A stretch of DNA of 64,000 nt, taken from the NCBI GenBank assembly GCA_900538305.1, contig UPXY01000008.1, forward strand, positions 7,041 to 71,040. The letters are read 5' to 3'. The translations under genes and the position numbers were made by a program. Shown one piece after another: positions 10,304-19,351 of this stretch (positions within the stretch are counted from its first letter, which is position 1; each line of letters opens with the position of its first letter). The notes under the pieces were generated by a model, which had not been told where the DNA came from, ran no database searches, and was given only the letters and a program-made list of their open reading frames with translations. This DNA is from an uncultured Collinsella sp. GTDB lineage: Bacteria; Actinomycetota; Coriobacteriia; Coriobacteriales; Coriobacteriaceae.

Positions 10304-11728
10304 GTGCATCACGCTTCCTCGCATATCGCTCCCTGGTCAATCGCGGTCTGGCTTGCGCTCTGGCACGTCGCTGCCATGGCGCTTGCCAGCCCCATCTTGC
10401 TTCCCAGCCCCATCGCGACCGCGCTTCGCCTGGTCGAGCTTCTCCCCGACCCCGCGTTCTGGGCGCGCATAGCGTTCTCACTCGCACGCATCGTCGGCGG
10501 GTTTGCCCTGGGCGCAGTCTTCGGAGCGCTCGGGGCGTTGGCCTCTGTACGCTGGCGTGCTATCGAAGAGCTGCTCGCCCCGGTGATGGCGCTCGCGAAG
10601 AGCGTTCCCGTCGCCTCGATCACCGTGCTCGCGCTCATCTGGCTGCGCGCATCGAACCTCGCGGTACTCGTCGTGCTCCTGGTGGTGCTCCCCCTTGTTT
10701 ACGAGAACACCGTGCAGGGCCTGCGCGCGACGAGCCGTTCGCTCGATGAGGTTGCAAGCCTCTTCCACCTGCAGAGCTTCCGCCGCCTGCGGTTCTTCGT
10801 TATGCCGCAGCTTTTCCCGTACCTGCGCGCCGCACTCGTCACCGCGCTCGGCATGGGCTGGAAGGCAGGCGTCGCGGCCGAGGTCATCGGCATCCCTGCC
10901 GGGTCGCTTGGCGAAGCGCTCTACGATGCGAAGATCTATTTCGATACCGCCGGGCTCTTCGCGGTGACGCTTGCCACGGTGGGCGCGAGCACCGTCACCA
11001 CATGGCTCATGCAGATCGCCCTCGCCGCCCTCGAGCCCATCGTCTGCGGTGCCGCCGGTCATGCGAAACTATTCGAATCCTGCGAGTCTCAAGCCAGCGC
11101 TTCCGCCACGGGCACCTCCCCCGAGAACGATTCCGCTGAACTCCATCTTGAAGACATCTCGAAGTCGTTTGAGGGCAAACGGGTGCTCGCCGGAGTCTCG
11201 TTCAGCATCAACACCGGCGCACCCGTGTGCCTCATGGCACCTTCCGGATCGGGCAAGACGACGCTGCTGCGCATCGTCGCAGGACTCGAGACGACCGATA
11301 CAGGCCGCACATTCATGGGAGATGAGCCGAAATGGCTCCCCCGCATCTCGATGGCGTTTCAAGACGACCGCCTTGCCGACCAGGCGAGCGCGCTTGCGAA
11401 CACGCGGTTGCCGCTCGCGCCCGAAAGCACGGCTTGGAACGAAGCGCCTGCTCTCCTTGAGCAGCTCGGTTTGGGCGAACGCTTGCACTCCCCCGCAGGC
11501 ACATGCTCTGGCGGGGAGCGCCGCCGCATCGCACTCGCCCGAGCGCTGCTCGCCCCCCACGACATCCTGCTCCTCGACGAACCGTTCACCGGCCTCGACG
11601 GTACTGCGCGCGATACGTGCGCCAGAATCATTCGGGAGCGCGAGCGTCAATGCATCGTCCTTGTCGCCACGCACGACCGCGAGGATGCCGAGCGTCTGGG
11701 AGCGCGCGTCTATCGCATCACGCAGTAG
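10304..11728 (+). CDS. ABC importer permease and ATPase fused in one chain (SsuC-SsuB-like)
   Basis: A 474-residue single-chain transporter component. Residues 1 to about 260 are a BPD-type permease with several membrane helices and the EAA-like loop (ASLFHLQSFRRLRFFVMPQLFPYLRAAL in parts). Residues from about 275 on are an ATPase with Walker A APSGSGKTT, Q-loop AFQDDRL, signature CSGGERRRIALARAL (Cys in place of the usual Leu), Walker B ILLLDEPF, and switch His in VATHD. In the SsuABC/TauABC families these parts are normally separate genes. The start is GTG with AAGGGA 5 bases upstream. There is no frame break between the domains, so the fusion looks genuine. Confidence 0.87.
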   Translation: MHHASSHIAPWSIAVWLALWHVAAMALASPILLPSPIATALRLVELLPDPAFWARIAFSLARIVGGFALGAVFGALGALASVRWRAIEELLAPVMALAKSVPVASITVLALIWLRASNLAVLVVLLVVLPLVYENTVQGLRATSRSLDEVASLFHLQSFRRLRFFVMPQLFPYLRAALVTALGMGWKAGVAAEVIGIPAGSLGEALYDAKIYFDTAGLFAVTLATVGASTVTTWLMQIALAALEPIVCGAAGHAKLFESCESQASASATGTSPENDSAELHLEDISKSFEGKRVLAGVSFSINTGAPVCLMAPSGSGKTTLLRIVAGLETTDTGRTFMGDEPKWLPRISMAFQDDRLADQASALANTRLPLAPESTAWNEAPALLEQLGLGERLHSPAGTCSGGERRRIALARALLAPHDILLLDEPFTGLDGTARDTCARIIRERERQCIVLVATHDREDAERLGARVYRITQ

Positions 11729-11792
11729 GATGCACCGCGGCAGGGAGCTCTCTGCGAAGGGAAGCCCCACGTTGGAAAGAAACCCTTAAACG

Positions 11793-12593
11793 TCACGCGC
11801 TCTCGAGCAGCTTGCGCAGCTCCGCCTGGACAGCATGATCCTTGTTGCAGCCCACCACGCGGTCTGCCACGGCACGCAACGCCGGGCGCGCGTTCGCCAT
11901 GGCGCAGCCTGTACCCGCGAAACGGATGATCTCGTAATCATTCATCGAATCGCCGAAAGCCATGACCTCTTCGCGCCGGATGCCATAGCGATCCATGACC
12001 TGCTGGATGCCCGTCGCCTTCGACACGCCGCGCTGAATGGGGTCGACCCATGCGCTGCCGGAGGGTGCGAACACGAAGTCGTCGCCCAGCTCGCGCGAGA
12101 GCGCGTACGCGTAGTCCATCACGTGGCCGTCGTCGCAGTAAATCGACGCCTTGATGATGTTCACGTCCGGCGTGGGCAGATACCAGATACGCTCGATATT
12201 CGGCAAATCCTTATCGCATTCGCGGACGAACGCGCGCTCGTCGTCGAGGAGAAACGACTTCGTGCGGTCGAAGAGCGCCAGGTGCAGGTGCTCGAATTTG
12301 CCGACGGTCTTCGCCAAGCGCTTGATGCTCTGGTGCGAGTAGACCTCGCGGTCGATGAGCTCGCCCGCCGCATAGACCTGCGCGCCGTTGGCGGCGACGA
12401 AGTCCATCTTGTCCTTCACCGGCTCGAAGAACATGCACAGGCGGTCGTAGCGACGCCCCGATGACGCCGCGAAGTGAATGCCTTTCTCGCGGAGCGCCAA
12501 GATGAGGTCGAAGGTCTCGGGCGGCACCTCGCCGTTCTCGTCAAGAAGCGTGCCGTCCATATCGGACGCAACGAGCTTGATCTTCTTTTCCAT
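11793..12593 (-). CDS. HAD superfamily phosphatase, Cof type
   Basis: A 266-residue Cof-type HAD-IIB phosphatase. It shows motif I VASDMDGTLLDENG, motif II ASSGRR, a lysine in the VSKATGIQQ segment, and motif IV AFGDSMNDYEIIRFAG. The start at 12593 follows AAAGGA in good spacing; the frame stays open further upstream only because it runs through the repeat at 12616-12739. The gene converges with the ABC importer. Its natural substrate is not predictable; it is a different subfamily member from the one at 4415. Confidence 0.9.
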   Translation of the reverse strand: MEKKIKLVASDMDGTLLDENGEVPPETFDLILALREKGIHFAASSGRRYDRLCMFFEPVKDKMDFVAANGAQVYAAGELIDREVYSHQSIKRLAKTVGKFEHLHLALFDRTKSFLLDDERAFVRECDKDLPNIERIWYLPTPDVNIIKASIYCDDGHVMDYAYALSRELGDDFVFAPSGSAWVDPIQRGVSKATGIQQVMDRYGIRREEVMAFGDSMNDYEIIRFAGTGCAMANARPALRAVADRVVGCNKDHAVQAELRKLLESA

Positions 12594-12615
12594 GATGTCC
12601 TTTCGCCAAATAGGA

Positions 12616-12739
12616 TGCTGGTTGGTGCCGGGTCTGCCATTGGGGACGGGGGTTATTGGCTGGGCAGCGGGGAAAGCTGGTGCCAGGATGGCTCGCCCAG
12701 CCAATAACCCCCGTCCCCAATGGCAGCCCCCAACCAGCA
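12616..12739. repeat. Long palindrome built from two inverted copies of the 27-bp repeat
   Basis: Arms 12635-12665 and 12695-12725 are perfect 31-bp inverted repeats around a 29-nt centre, and each contains the GGGGACGGGGGTTATTGG unit. Outer arms 12616-12625 and 12730-12739 (TGCTGGTTGG/CCAACCAGCA) extend the pairing, so the whole palindrome spans about 124 bp. It sits between the HAD start and the adenine deaminase end. The 29-nt centre has the same length as in the unrelated palindrome at 8975-9079. Confidence 0.9.
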
Positions 12740-12756
12740 CCTCAACCCGTGTCGAA

Positions 12757-14577
12757 TTACGAAACGTACGTGAACGTCGTCACATCGAAAACGCCTTCGG
12801 GACGGATACGCAGCTCGGGAATTACCGGCAGCGGGAGGAAGATCATGCCCATGAGCGGATCGAGCGGGGGCTCGATGCCAGCCGCACGACCAGCCGCTAT
12901 GAACGCATCGTGCTCGCGCGCCACATCCGCTGCGGCCTTGTCGCTCATGAGGCCGCCGAGCGGCAAATCGAGGCGCGCCACCACGGCACCATCGCGCACA
13001 AGCACGAAGCCGCCCTGTCCGACGTTCGCCACCGCCTCGTACATATCGCGTGGGTTATCGCCTACCACGCATACGTTATGAGAATCGTGTCCGATCGTCG
13101 ACGCAATGGCTCCGCCGACGATGGTGAACCCGCGCAACCAACCGCGACCAATATGCTTCCCCACCAGGCCCATTCCATGAGGGCCGTCGCCATCGGCACC
13201 CTCCTCTTGTGCGGCAACGCCACGGCCATAGCGCTCAATGAGCATGATGCGGCGCAGTCCTTCGTCAGAATCCGGATGCGCGGTACCCGTTATCGCAAAG
13301 CCGGGAATGACATCGATCGCGGCGTTGCCCGGTGTAAAGGGATAGTCGAATACCTCGGGCGAGAGCTTGGGCAGGCGCACCGAACCGCGCAGCAGCGCCT
13401 CGAGCTCGTTCACGCGCTCCGTCGCCGGTGCCACCTCGCCCACGAACACGCCATCCTTCGCAACGAGCGCGCCCGCTGCATACACCTCATGCGGGGGGTT
13501 CTCGAAGGCAAGGTCGTCGAGGACGAGCATATCCGCCCGTTTGCCCGGAGCGATGGCCCCGCGGCGCTCGCGCGCAGGCATATGTCCATGATCGAAGCCG
13601 AAGCATTCCGCCGTGGAAAGCGTGCCCATGGCGATGGCCGTGAGCGCGTCGATGCCAGATTCCTGCGCCACGCGGCAGGCGTTATCGATCATGCCGATCG
13701 CGAGCGCGTCCGACGGCGCCCGGTCGTCCGTCGCGAAGCAGCAGCGGCGTGCCCTGCGCGGGTCGTCCGTTACGACAGAGGCAAGCGTGGCAAGATCATG
13801 GCTGCACGTACCTTCACGCAGCATGATGAACATGCCGCGCGAGAGCTTGTCGAGCGCCTCGTCCGGGTTCGTGCACTCGTGGTCCGCGATCACGCCGGTC
13901 GCGACGTAGGCATTGAGGTCGTTATCGGTGACGAGCGGGGCATGTCCGTCCACGAGCCCCGAGACCGTCCCCTGCGCCGCATCGATGCGGGCGAGGGTTT
14001 CGCCATCCGCCGCCTCGACGCCCGGGTAGTTCATCATCTCACCGAGTCCGAAGATCTCGCCCGGATGCTCTGCCATGAACGCCCGCATGTCCGCAGCCGA
14101 GATGCTCGCGCCCGCCTGCTCGTCCGGGAGCGCCGGCACGCATGAGGGCATCATGAACTTGATATCGAGCGGGGCGCGGCGGGCGTCTTCCATCATGAAC
14201 GAGAGGCCGTCGAGGCCGGCGACGTTCGCGATCTCGTGCGAATCCGCAATGGCGGTGGTGGTGCCACGGGCGAGCGCCATGCGCGCATACTCAGACGGGC
14301 GCACGTTCGAGGACTCGATATGCAGGTGGCCATCGATGAAGCCGGGCGAGAGGTAGCGACCGCCGCAGTCGACGACCTGGGCGGCAGCTGGATCGGGTAC
14401 GCCGGCATCGCGTGGATCGAAGAGTACACCCACGATCACGCCGTCTTTCACCGCAACGCGACCAGGCATGACGCGCAGGCCGTATACGTCGACGATCTGC
14501 GCGTTTTTGAACAGGACGTCGGCCACCTCGCGTCCCTCCGCCGCATCGACCATACGCTTGAGTTCCTCAGCTGCCAT
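12757..14577 (-). CDS. ade: Adenine deaminase
   Basis: A 606-residue metal-dependent amidohydrolase that converts adenine to hypoxanthine and ammonia in purine salvage. The metal-binding block is GFIDGHLHIESS near residue 95, followed by the ADSHEIANVAG, DGHAP, ADHE and STIGHDSHN motifs typical of Ade. The length fits the family (about 590). The start at 14577 follows AAAGGGG with 6 bases spacing; upstream in-frame ATG codons lack a site. It appears monocistronic. Confidence 0.95.
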   Translation of the reverse strand: MAAEELKRMVDAAEGREVADVLFKNAQIVDVYGLRVMPGRVAVKDGVIVGVLFDPRDAGVPDPAAAQVVDCGGRYLSPGFIDGHLHIESSNVRPSEYARMALARGTTTAIADSHEIANVAGLDGLSFMMEDARRAPLDIKFMMPSCVPALPDEQAGASISAADMRAFMAEHPGEIFGLGEMMNYPGVEAADGETLARIDAAQGTVSGLVDGHAPLVTDNDLNAYVATGVIADHECTNPDEALDKLSRGMFIMLREGTCSHDLATLASVVTDDPRRARRCCFATDDRAPSDALAIGMIDNACRVAQESGIDALTAIAMGTLSTAECFGFDHGHMPARERRGAIAPGKRADMLVLDDLAFENPPHEVYAAGALVAKDGVFVGEVAPATERVNELEALLRGSVRLPKLSPEVFDYPFTPGNAAIDVIPGFAITGTAHPDSDEGLRRIMLIERYGRGVAAQEEGADGDGPHGMGLVGKHIGRGWLRGFTIVGGAIASTIGHDSHNVCVVGDNPRDMYEAVANVGQGGFVLVRDGAVVARLDLPLGGLMSDKAAADVAREHDAFIAAGRAAGIEPPLDPLMGMIFLPLPVIPELRIRPEGVFDVTTFTYVS

Positions 14578-14736
14578 GAGCGCCCCTTTCGAATAAACAG
14601 ATGCTGCCTGCATGATACCCAGATAGGTTGGCCGAAGACGTGTTCAGTCCAACCCACCTTGAACCATGCAAGCATACGGAAGAGGAACGGGCTGCATGAA
14701 ACACGTCCTCGACCAGCCCCTTTTGACGCGGTCCGT

Positions 14737-15543
14737 TTAGCTTGTGGGGTTTGCGGCGTTCGTGTTCCAACCCGTCGCCGCTTGCATCGGTGCCATCATG
14801 ATGCGACCGGTGCCGCGGTAGACGTTCACCAAACCCTCGCCGCCCATGGCGGAACCCACGAGCGACTTGCCCGAGCGCTCGACCGTGAACTGAAGGCCGC
14901 TCGTCCACGCGAGCGCGTAGTTGCCATCGATCTTCACCTCATCGTTCTGGAGATCGATGTAGACGACTTCCGTCTGGGGGCACGGCGACTCGAGCACCGC
15001 GAAGCCCTGTCCGTCGAGGCGCAGGTTGAAGAGGCCCTCGTTGCCGGCGAGCGCGGCGGACATGTTCGACCGGCGCTGCAGATCGTGCTTGAGCGTGCTG
15101 TCGCAAGCAAGGAAGAGGCCGTCGTTGAGCACCACCGAGCCGCCCCATTGGGCGAGGTCGATGATGAGCAGATGGCGCCAGGTGGGCTCGCACACGAGCA
15201 TGCCCACACCCGTATACTCGGGCTTTATGATGGAATCCTGGCTCACGGCGCCGCGCACCGCCTTGCCCAGAAGGTCACCCACGCCCTTCACGCCGGTCGT
15301 CGCCTGGACCTGGCCGACCGTCCACTGCATTGCGCCCGCCTGGAGCGTGACGCCCGTGCGCCCGTCGAGCGTCGCGACGAGCTGGCGGCGGCGCACATCC
15401 ATCTGCGAGGCGAACCATGCCTGCTGCGCGCTCCACGGAGCCACCGAGAGATCGCGATCCCACTGGATGACCTGGTACTGACCGGCTTGGTGCAGAACCT
15501 TGACGTCATCGTTGTTCAGGAAGTTGTAGATGGTGTAGGACAT
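14737..15543 (-). CDS. AIM24 family protein (DUF124)
   Basis: A 268-residue member of the AIM24/DUF124 family, a single-stranded beta-helix-like fold widespread in bacteria and mitochondria; its biochemical role is not established. Family hallmarks are GAMQWTVGQVQATTGVKGVGDLLGKAVRGAVSQDS split over residues 70-105, the GLFLACDSTLKHDLQRR segment, and the C-terminal GGEGLVNVYRGTGRIMMAP block. No signal peptide is seen. An AGGAG site precedes the ATG. It is divergent from the copper operon, which may be coincidental. Confidence 0.85.
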   Translation of the reverse strand: MSYTIYNFLNNDDVKVLHQAGQYQVIQWDRDLSVAPWSAQQAWFASQMDVRRRQLVATLDGRTGVTLQAGAMQWTVGQVQATTGVKGVGDLLGKAVRGAVSQDSIIKPEYTGVGMLVCEPTWRHLLIIDLAQWGGSVVLNDGLFLACDSTLKHDLQRRSNMSAALAGNEGLFNLRLDGQGFAVLESPCPQTEVVYIDLQNDEVKIDGNYALAWTSGLQFTVERSGKSLVGSAMGGEGLVNVYRGTGRIMMAPMQAATGWNTNAANPTS

Positions 15544-15677
15544 GGACTCCTCCTAACGCTCGAAACACCGTGCGAACACGGTTCATGACCTGATTATACG
15601 AAGGATTGCGGGCCAAACGGTAAGGAACCGGCCAGCATCGGCAACAAATTCTTTTCAACGTATAGCGCGTCTTGTGT

Positions 15678-15700
15678 ATACCCCCACCCCCTGGGGGTAT
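15678..15700. promoter_or_regulatory. CsoR operator upstream of copA
   Basis: The inverted repeat ATACCCCCA-N5-TGGGGGTAT is perfect over 9 bp per arm and matches the known CsoR-type operator pattern. It lies 84 bases before the copA start, where a CsoR tetramer would block transcription until Cu(I) binds. Confidence 0.9.
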
Positions 15701-15783
15701 AGAATGCTCGATAAGAAGCGAACCGATTCCGTCGCACGACTCATGCAAACCTGCCCCGCATGAGTCATTGAAAGGAAGCCGCT

Positions 15784-18129
15784 ATGGCCCATGAAACATT
15801 CGACGTGGGAGGCATGACCTGCGCGGCGTGCCAAGCGCATGTGGAGAAGGCGGTCTGCAAGCTCGCAGGCGTGGAAAACGTCGCGGTGAACCTGCTCTCG
15901 GGCTCCATGACCGTCGACTTCGACGACGCAACCCTCTCTAACCAGGACATCTGCGATGCCGTCGACCGCGCGGGGTACTCCGCGGCGCCCGTTGCTGCAA
16001 CCGGCACGGGCTCTGGCCAGGGCGCGGCGGCCGATACGAGGGCAGCGGGCTTCCGCTCGGCACGCCTTGAATCGCCCACCAAGAAGCTCGAAGCCACGGC
16101 GCGCGCCATGAAGACACGCCTTGTTGCCTCGTTTATCTTCTGGATTCCGCTCTTCTACATTGGCATGGGTCACATGCTCGGCTGGCCGCTGCCCGGAGTC
16201 TTCACCAACTCCAACTTCTCGATGACGCTCGCGCTCACCGAGCTCGTGCTCACCCTACCCATCCTGTACGTGAACCGCGCGTACTTCATCAACGGCTTCA
16301 AATCCATGGTGCACGGCGCCCCTACCATGGACGCCCTCATCGCGATCGGTGCCACGGCGAGCGTTGCGTGGTCCGTGTACGCGATGTTCCTCATGTCCGC
16401 CGACCTCGCCGCAGGCGACACGGCGGCAGCACACCATGTGGCCATGAACAACCTCTTTCTCGAAAGCGCAGGCACCATCCTCACGCTCGTCACCGTGGGC
16501 AAGTATCTGGAAACGCGCAGCAAATCCAAGACGGGTGGCGCCATTGAAAAGCTTATCGACCTCGCGCCGAAGACCGCAACGCGCGTGCTCGCCGACGGCG
16601 CGGAAGAGACCGTCGCCGTTGAGGCCATCCAACTCGGCGACACCGTGCTCGTGCGCCCGGGCGAATCCATCCCCGTGGACGGCGTGGTGCTCGACGGGTC
16701 TTCCGCCGTAGACGAAAGTGCGCTCACGGGCGAGTCCATCCCCGTGGAAAAGACGGCAGGCGATACGGTGAACGCCGCGACCATCAACCGCACCGGCTCG
16801 TTCACGTTCCGCGCCACCCGCGTGGGCGCGGACACAGCGCTCGCCAAGATCATCAAACTCGTGGAGGACGCGAACGCCACGAAGGCGCCGATCGCACGGC
16901 TTGCAGACAAGGTCGCCGGCGTATTCGTGCCCGTGGTGCTCGGCATCGCCGCCGTCACGTTCGTGATATGGCTCATCGCGGGCGGCTCGGTTAGCGAAGC
17001 GCTCACCTCCGCCGTTGCCGTCGTGGTGATCAGCTGTCCCTGTGCGCTCGGCCTTGCCACGCCCGTCGCCATCATGGTGGGCACCGGCAAGGGCGCCGAG
17101 ATGGGAATTCTCTTCAAGAGCGCCGAAGCCCTTGAGACGCTGCGCGGCATCGATACGGTGGTACTCGACAAGACCGGCACCGTCACGAAGGGCACACCCG
17201 CTGTGACCGACGTCATTCCCGCCATGCGCCCCGATGGCACACCGGCCATGAGCGAGAAGGCGCTCATGAAGCTCGCCGCCGCGCTTGAGAAGCGCAGCGA
17301 GCACCCGCTTGCCGAAGCCATCATGACGCGGGCGAGTGAGCTTGGCATCGCTGCGCGCACGGTGGAGGATTTCCGGGCCATTCCCGGGCGCGGCGTCACG
17401 GCGCGCGAGGGCGAGAGCACCATCGCCGCCGGCAACGCGCAGCTCATGACGGAGCTCAATATCGAGGTGCCCGCAGGCGAGCTCGAGCGCTTCGCGCGCG
17501 AAGGCAAGACGCCGCTTCTCTTCGCCCGCAATGGAGCTCTTGCCGGCACTATCGCGGTCGCAGACGAGGTGAAACCCACCAGCGCCGACGCCATCCGCGC
17601 ACTGCACGAGCTTGGCGTGGACGCCATCATGCTCACCGGGGACAACCGCCTCACCGCTGAAGCGATCGCAGGCAGAGTCGGGCTGGACCCTCACGACGTC
17701 ATCGCCGATGTCCTACCGGCGGACAAAGAGCGCCACGTGCGCGAGTTGCAGGACTCGGGCAAGCGCGTCGCGATGGTGGGCGATGGCATCAACGACTCCC
17801 CTGCCCTCGCGCGCGCCGATGTTGGCCTCGCCATCGGAGCGGGTGCGGATATCGCCAAGGAGGGTGCGGACGTGGTGCTCATGAAGAGCGATCTTCTGGA
17901 CGTCGCGCGCGCCATCGAGCTTTCCCGCGCCGTCATCCGCAACATCAAGGAAGACCTCTTCTGGGCGCTCTTCTATAACGCCTGCGGCATCCCGCTCGCT
18001 GCCGGCGTGTTCTATCCCCTTTTAGGTTGGCAGCTCTCCCCGATGTTCGGCGCCGCCGCCATGAGCCTCTCGAGCCTCTGCGTCGTTACGAACGCTCTGC
18101 GCCTCCGTGGCTTCCGTCCCAAAAGGTAA
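15784..18129 (+). CDS. copA: Copper-exporting P1B-type ATPase CopA
   Basis: A 781-residue Cu(I) efflux ATPase of the cytoplasmic membrane. It has one N-terminal HMA metal-binding domain (GGMTCAAC, Cys13 and Cys16), eight expected membrane helices, TGES in the actuator, the Cu-type CPC motif at 418-420 in helix 6, phosphorylation loop DKTGT with Asp462, SEHP in the nucleotide domain and GDGIND in the P domain. All catalytic residues are present. It heads an operon with a copper chaperone-like gene and csoR, under the operator at 15678-15700. Confidence 0.96.
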   Translation: MAHETFDVGGMTCAACQAHVEKAVCKLAGVENVAVNLLSGSMTVDFDDATLSNQDICDAVDRAGYSAAPVAATGTGSGQGAAADTRAAGFRSARLESPTKKLEATARAMKTRLVASFIFWIPLFYIGMGHMLGWPLPGVFTNSNFSMTLALTELVLTLPILYVNRAYFINGFKSMVHGAPTMDALIAIGATASVAWSVYAMFLMSADLAAGDTAAAHHVAMNNLFLESAGTILTLVTVGKYLETRSKSKTGGAIEKLIDLAPKTATRVLADGAEETVAVEAIQLGDTVLVRPGESIPVDGVVLDGSSAVDESALTGESIPVEKTAGDTVNAATINRTGSFTFRATRVGADTALAKIIKLVEDANATKAPIARLADKVAGVFVPVVLGIAAVTFVIWLIAGGSVSEALTSAVAVVVISCPCALGLATPVAIMVGTGKGAEMGILFKSAEALETLRGIDTVVLDKTGTVTKGTPAVTDVIPAMRPDGTPAMSEKALMKLAAALEKRSEHPLAEAIMTRASELGIAARTVEDFRAIPGRGVTAREGESTIAAGNAQLMTELNIEVPAGELERFAREGKTPLLFARNGALAGTIAVADEVKPTSADAIRALHELGVDAIMLTGDNRLTAEAIAGRVGLDPHDVIADVLPADKERHVRELQDSGKRVAMVGDGINDSPALARADVGLAIGAGADIAKEGADVVLMKSDLLDVARAIELSRAVIRNIKEDLFWALFYNACGIPLAAGVFYPLLGWQLSPMFGAAAMSLSSLCVVTNALRLRGFRPKR

Positions 18130-18131
18130 CA

Positions 18132-18154
18132 TTACCCCAGGGGTTTTTTAACAT
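18132..18154 (+). terminator. CCCCAGGGG-T-run module after copA
   Basis: ACCCCAGGGGTTTTTTAACA follows the copA stop by a few bases. The short GC stem plus six T looks like a small intrinsic terminator; here it would attenuate rather than stop the operon, because copZ and csoR follow. The same module recurs at seven places in the window. Confidence 0.7.
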
Positions 18155-18178
18155 TCGCACCAAAGAAAGGAATGTGCC

Positions 18179-18394
18179 ATGAACTACACCATCAAGACCG
18201 AGGGCCTCCACTGCGGACACTGCGATGCCGCCGTCGAGACGGAGGTCATGAAGGTCGCCGGCGTGACGGACGCCGATGCGAACCACGAGACCAATACCGT
18301 TCAGGTCGAGTGCTCTGGCGAGGTAGCCGCGGAGGCGCTCATCGCTGCCGTCGAAGCAGCCGGCTTCAAGGCGGTCTCTGTCGAGGTAGCCTAG
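18179..18394 (+). CDS. CopZ-like heavy-metal-associated domain protein
   Basis: A 71-residue single HMA domain with the metal-binding GLHCGHC motif (Cys12 and Cys15), the size and fold of soluble copper chaperones that hand Cu(I) to CopA. It lies between copA and csoR, with AAAGGA before the ATG. The extra His between the cysteines, instead of the commoner MxCxxC, is a mild variation. Confidence 0.9.
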   Translation: MNYTIKTEGLHCGHCDAAVETEVMKVAGVTDADANHETNTVQVECSGEVAAEALIAAVEAAGFKAVSVEVA

Positions 18395-18395
18395 T

Positions 18396-18668
18396 ATGCA
18401 GGCGAATCGCGACCAGGTGCTTCGCCTGCTCAAAACCGCGCGCGGGCAGATCGATGGCATCATGCGCATGGTGGAGGAAGACCGGTACTGCATCGACATC
18501 TCCACACAGCTCATGGCGACCGAATCGCTTCTTGCCCGCGTGAACGCCGACGTGCTCAAAGCACACGTCGAGCATTGCGTGCGCACGGCGGCGGATAGCG
18601 GCAGCACGGCGGAAAAGGACGAGAAGCTCCAAGAGATCGCGCAGGTTATCGACAAGCTCGCCCGCTAA
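18396..18668 (+). CDS. csoR: Copper-sensing repressor CsoR
   Basis: A 90-residue all-helical DUF156 family repressor. The Cu(I) ligands Cys32, His57 and Cys61 have exactly the 25- and 4-residue spacing of canonical CsoR. It starts one base after the copZ-like stop, so it is cotranscribed with the genes it controls, and the matching operator lies upstream of copA. Confidence 0.93.
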   Translation: MQANRDQVLRLLKTARGQIDGIMRMVEEDRYCIDISTQLMATESLLARVNADVLKAHVEHCVRTAADSGSTAEKDEKLQEIAQVIDKLAR

Positions 18669-18689
18669 CCCGCCATTAGGGACACCCCT

Positions 18690-18751
18690 GCCATTGGGGA
18701 CGGGGGTTATTGGCTGGAAGCCTGCCATTGGGGACGGGGGTTATTGGCTGG
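18690..18751. repeat. Two direct copies of the 27-bp repeat unit
   Basis: Two copies of GCCATTGGGGACGGGGGTTA followed by TTGGCTGG lie at 18690-18717 and 18724-18751, with a degenerate unit before them. They sit 20 bases downstream of csoR and upstream of the zinc-ribbon gene. Confidence 0.9.
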
Positions 18752-18880
18752 ACGGAGGTTTTGTCGCGCTGCGTTCGGATAACCGCGCCGCATCTGGGTA
18801 CAACTAAGGCAGTAAAAACCGACGCCCGCGCATCTCATACGAGGCGCGCGGGCGCTTCACGTATTCGGAAGGACACCCGC

Positions 18881-19342
18881 ATGCAGGACTTCATGAAAGG
18901 ACGTTACGGCGTCGACGATTTCTCAACGGCGCTCGGTGCCGTCGGCCTGGTGCTCGCGCTCCTGGGCACGCTTTTCAGCGCACGGTTCGTCTCGATCGTG
19001 GCGCTCATCGTGATCGTCGTCGCCCTGCTGCGCGCGTTCTCCAAGAACTTCCCGGCGCGCCGCCGCGAAAACGAGCAGTTCTGCATGCTCATGGCACGCG
19101 TTCCCGTGATCGGTGAGCGCTTCAAGGGCGGACATGGCGGCTACCGTCCCAACCCCAGCTCGTCGAGGGGCGCGAATTTCGAACGCACCAAACGAACCGC
19201 CCAGAAGATGTGGGCCAACCGCAAGACCACGATGTACTTCAAATGCAAGAACTGCGGCCAGATGCTCTCCGTGCCGCGCGGCAAAGGACGCATCCGCGTG
19301 AAGTGCCCCAAGTGCGGAAACGTCATGGAGAAGAAGTCGTAG
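18881..19342 (+). CDS. Membrane protein with C-terminal zinc ribbon
   Basis: A 153-residue protein of unknown function. Residues about 20-58 contain two hydrophobic segments likely to span the membrane. A basic linker (FKGGHGGYRPNPSSSRG) follows, and the C-terminus ends with a rubredoxin-like zinc ribbon, CKNCGQM and CPKCGNVM, about 25 residues apart. The start at 18881 is chosen for the GGAAGGA site 8 bases upstream. The GNAT gene follows after 9 bases, so the two may form an operon. Confidence 0.8.
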   Translation: MQDFMKGRYGVDDFSTALGAVGLVLALLGTLFSARFVSIVALIVIVVALLRAFSKNFPARRRENEQFCMLMARVPVIGERFKGGHGGYRPNPSSSRGANFERTKRTAQKMWANRKTTMYFKCKNCGQMLSVPRGKGRIRVKCPKCGNVMEKKS

Positions 19343-19351
19343 GGCGAACCT

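Noticed and set aside
12478..14145. 555-codon open frame on the plus strand
   Set aside because: Antisense to adenine deaminase and running through the palindromic repeat; a shadow.
16170..17694. Two long minus-strand frames (479 and 494 codons)
   Set aside because: Both antisense to copA; low-complexity Ser/Ala/Val composition.
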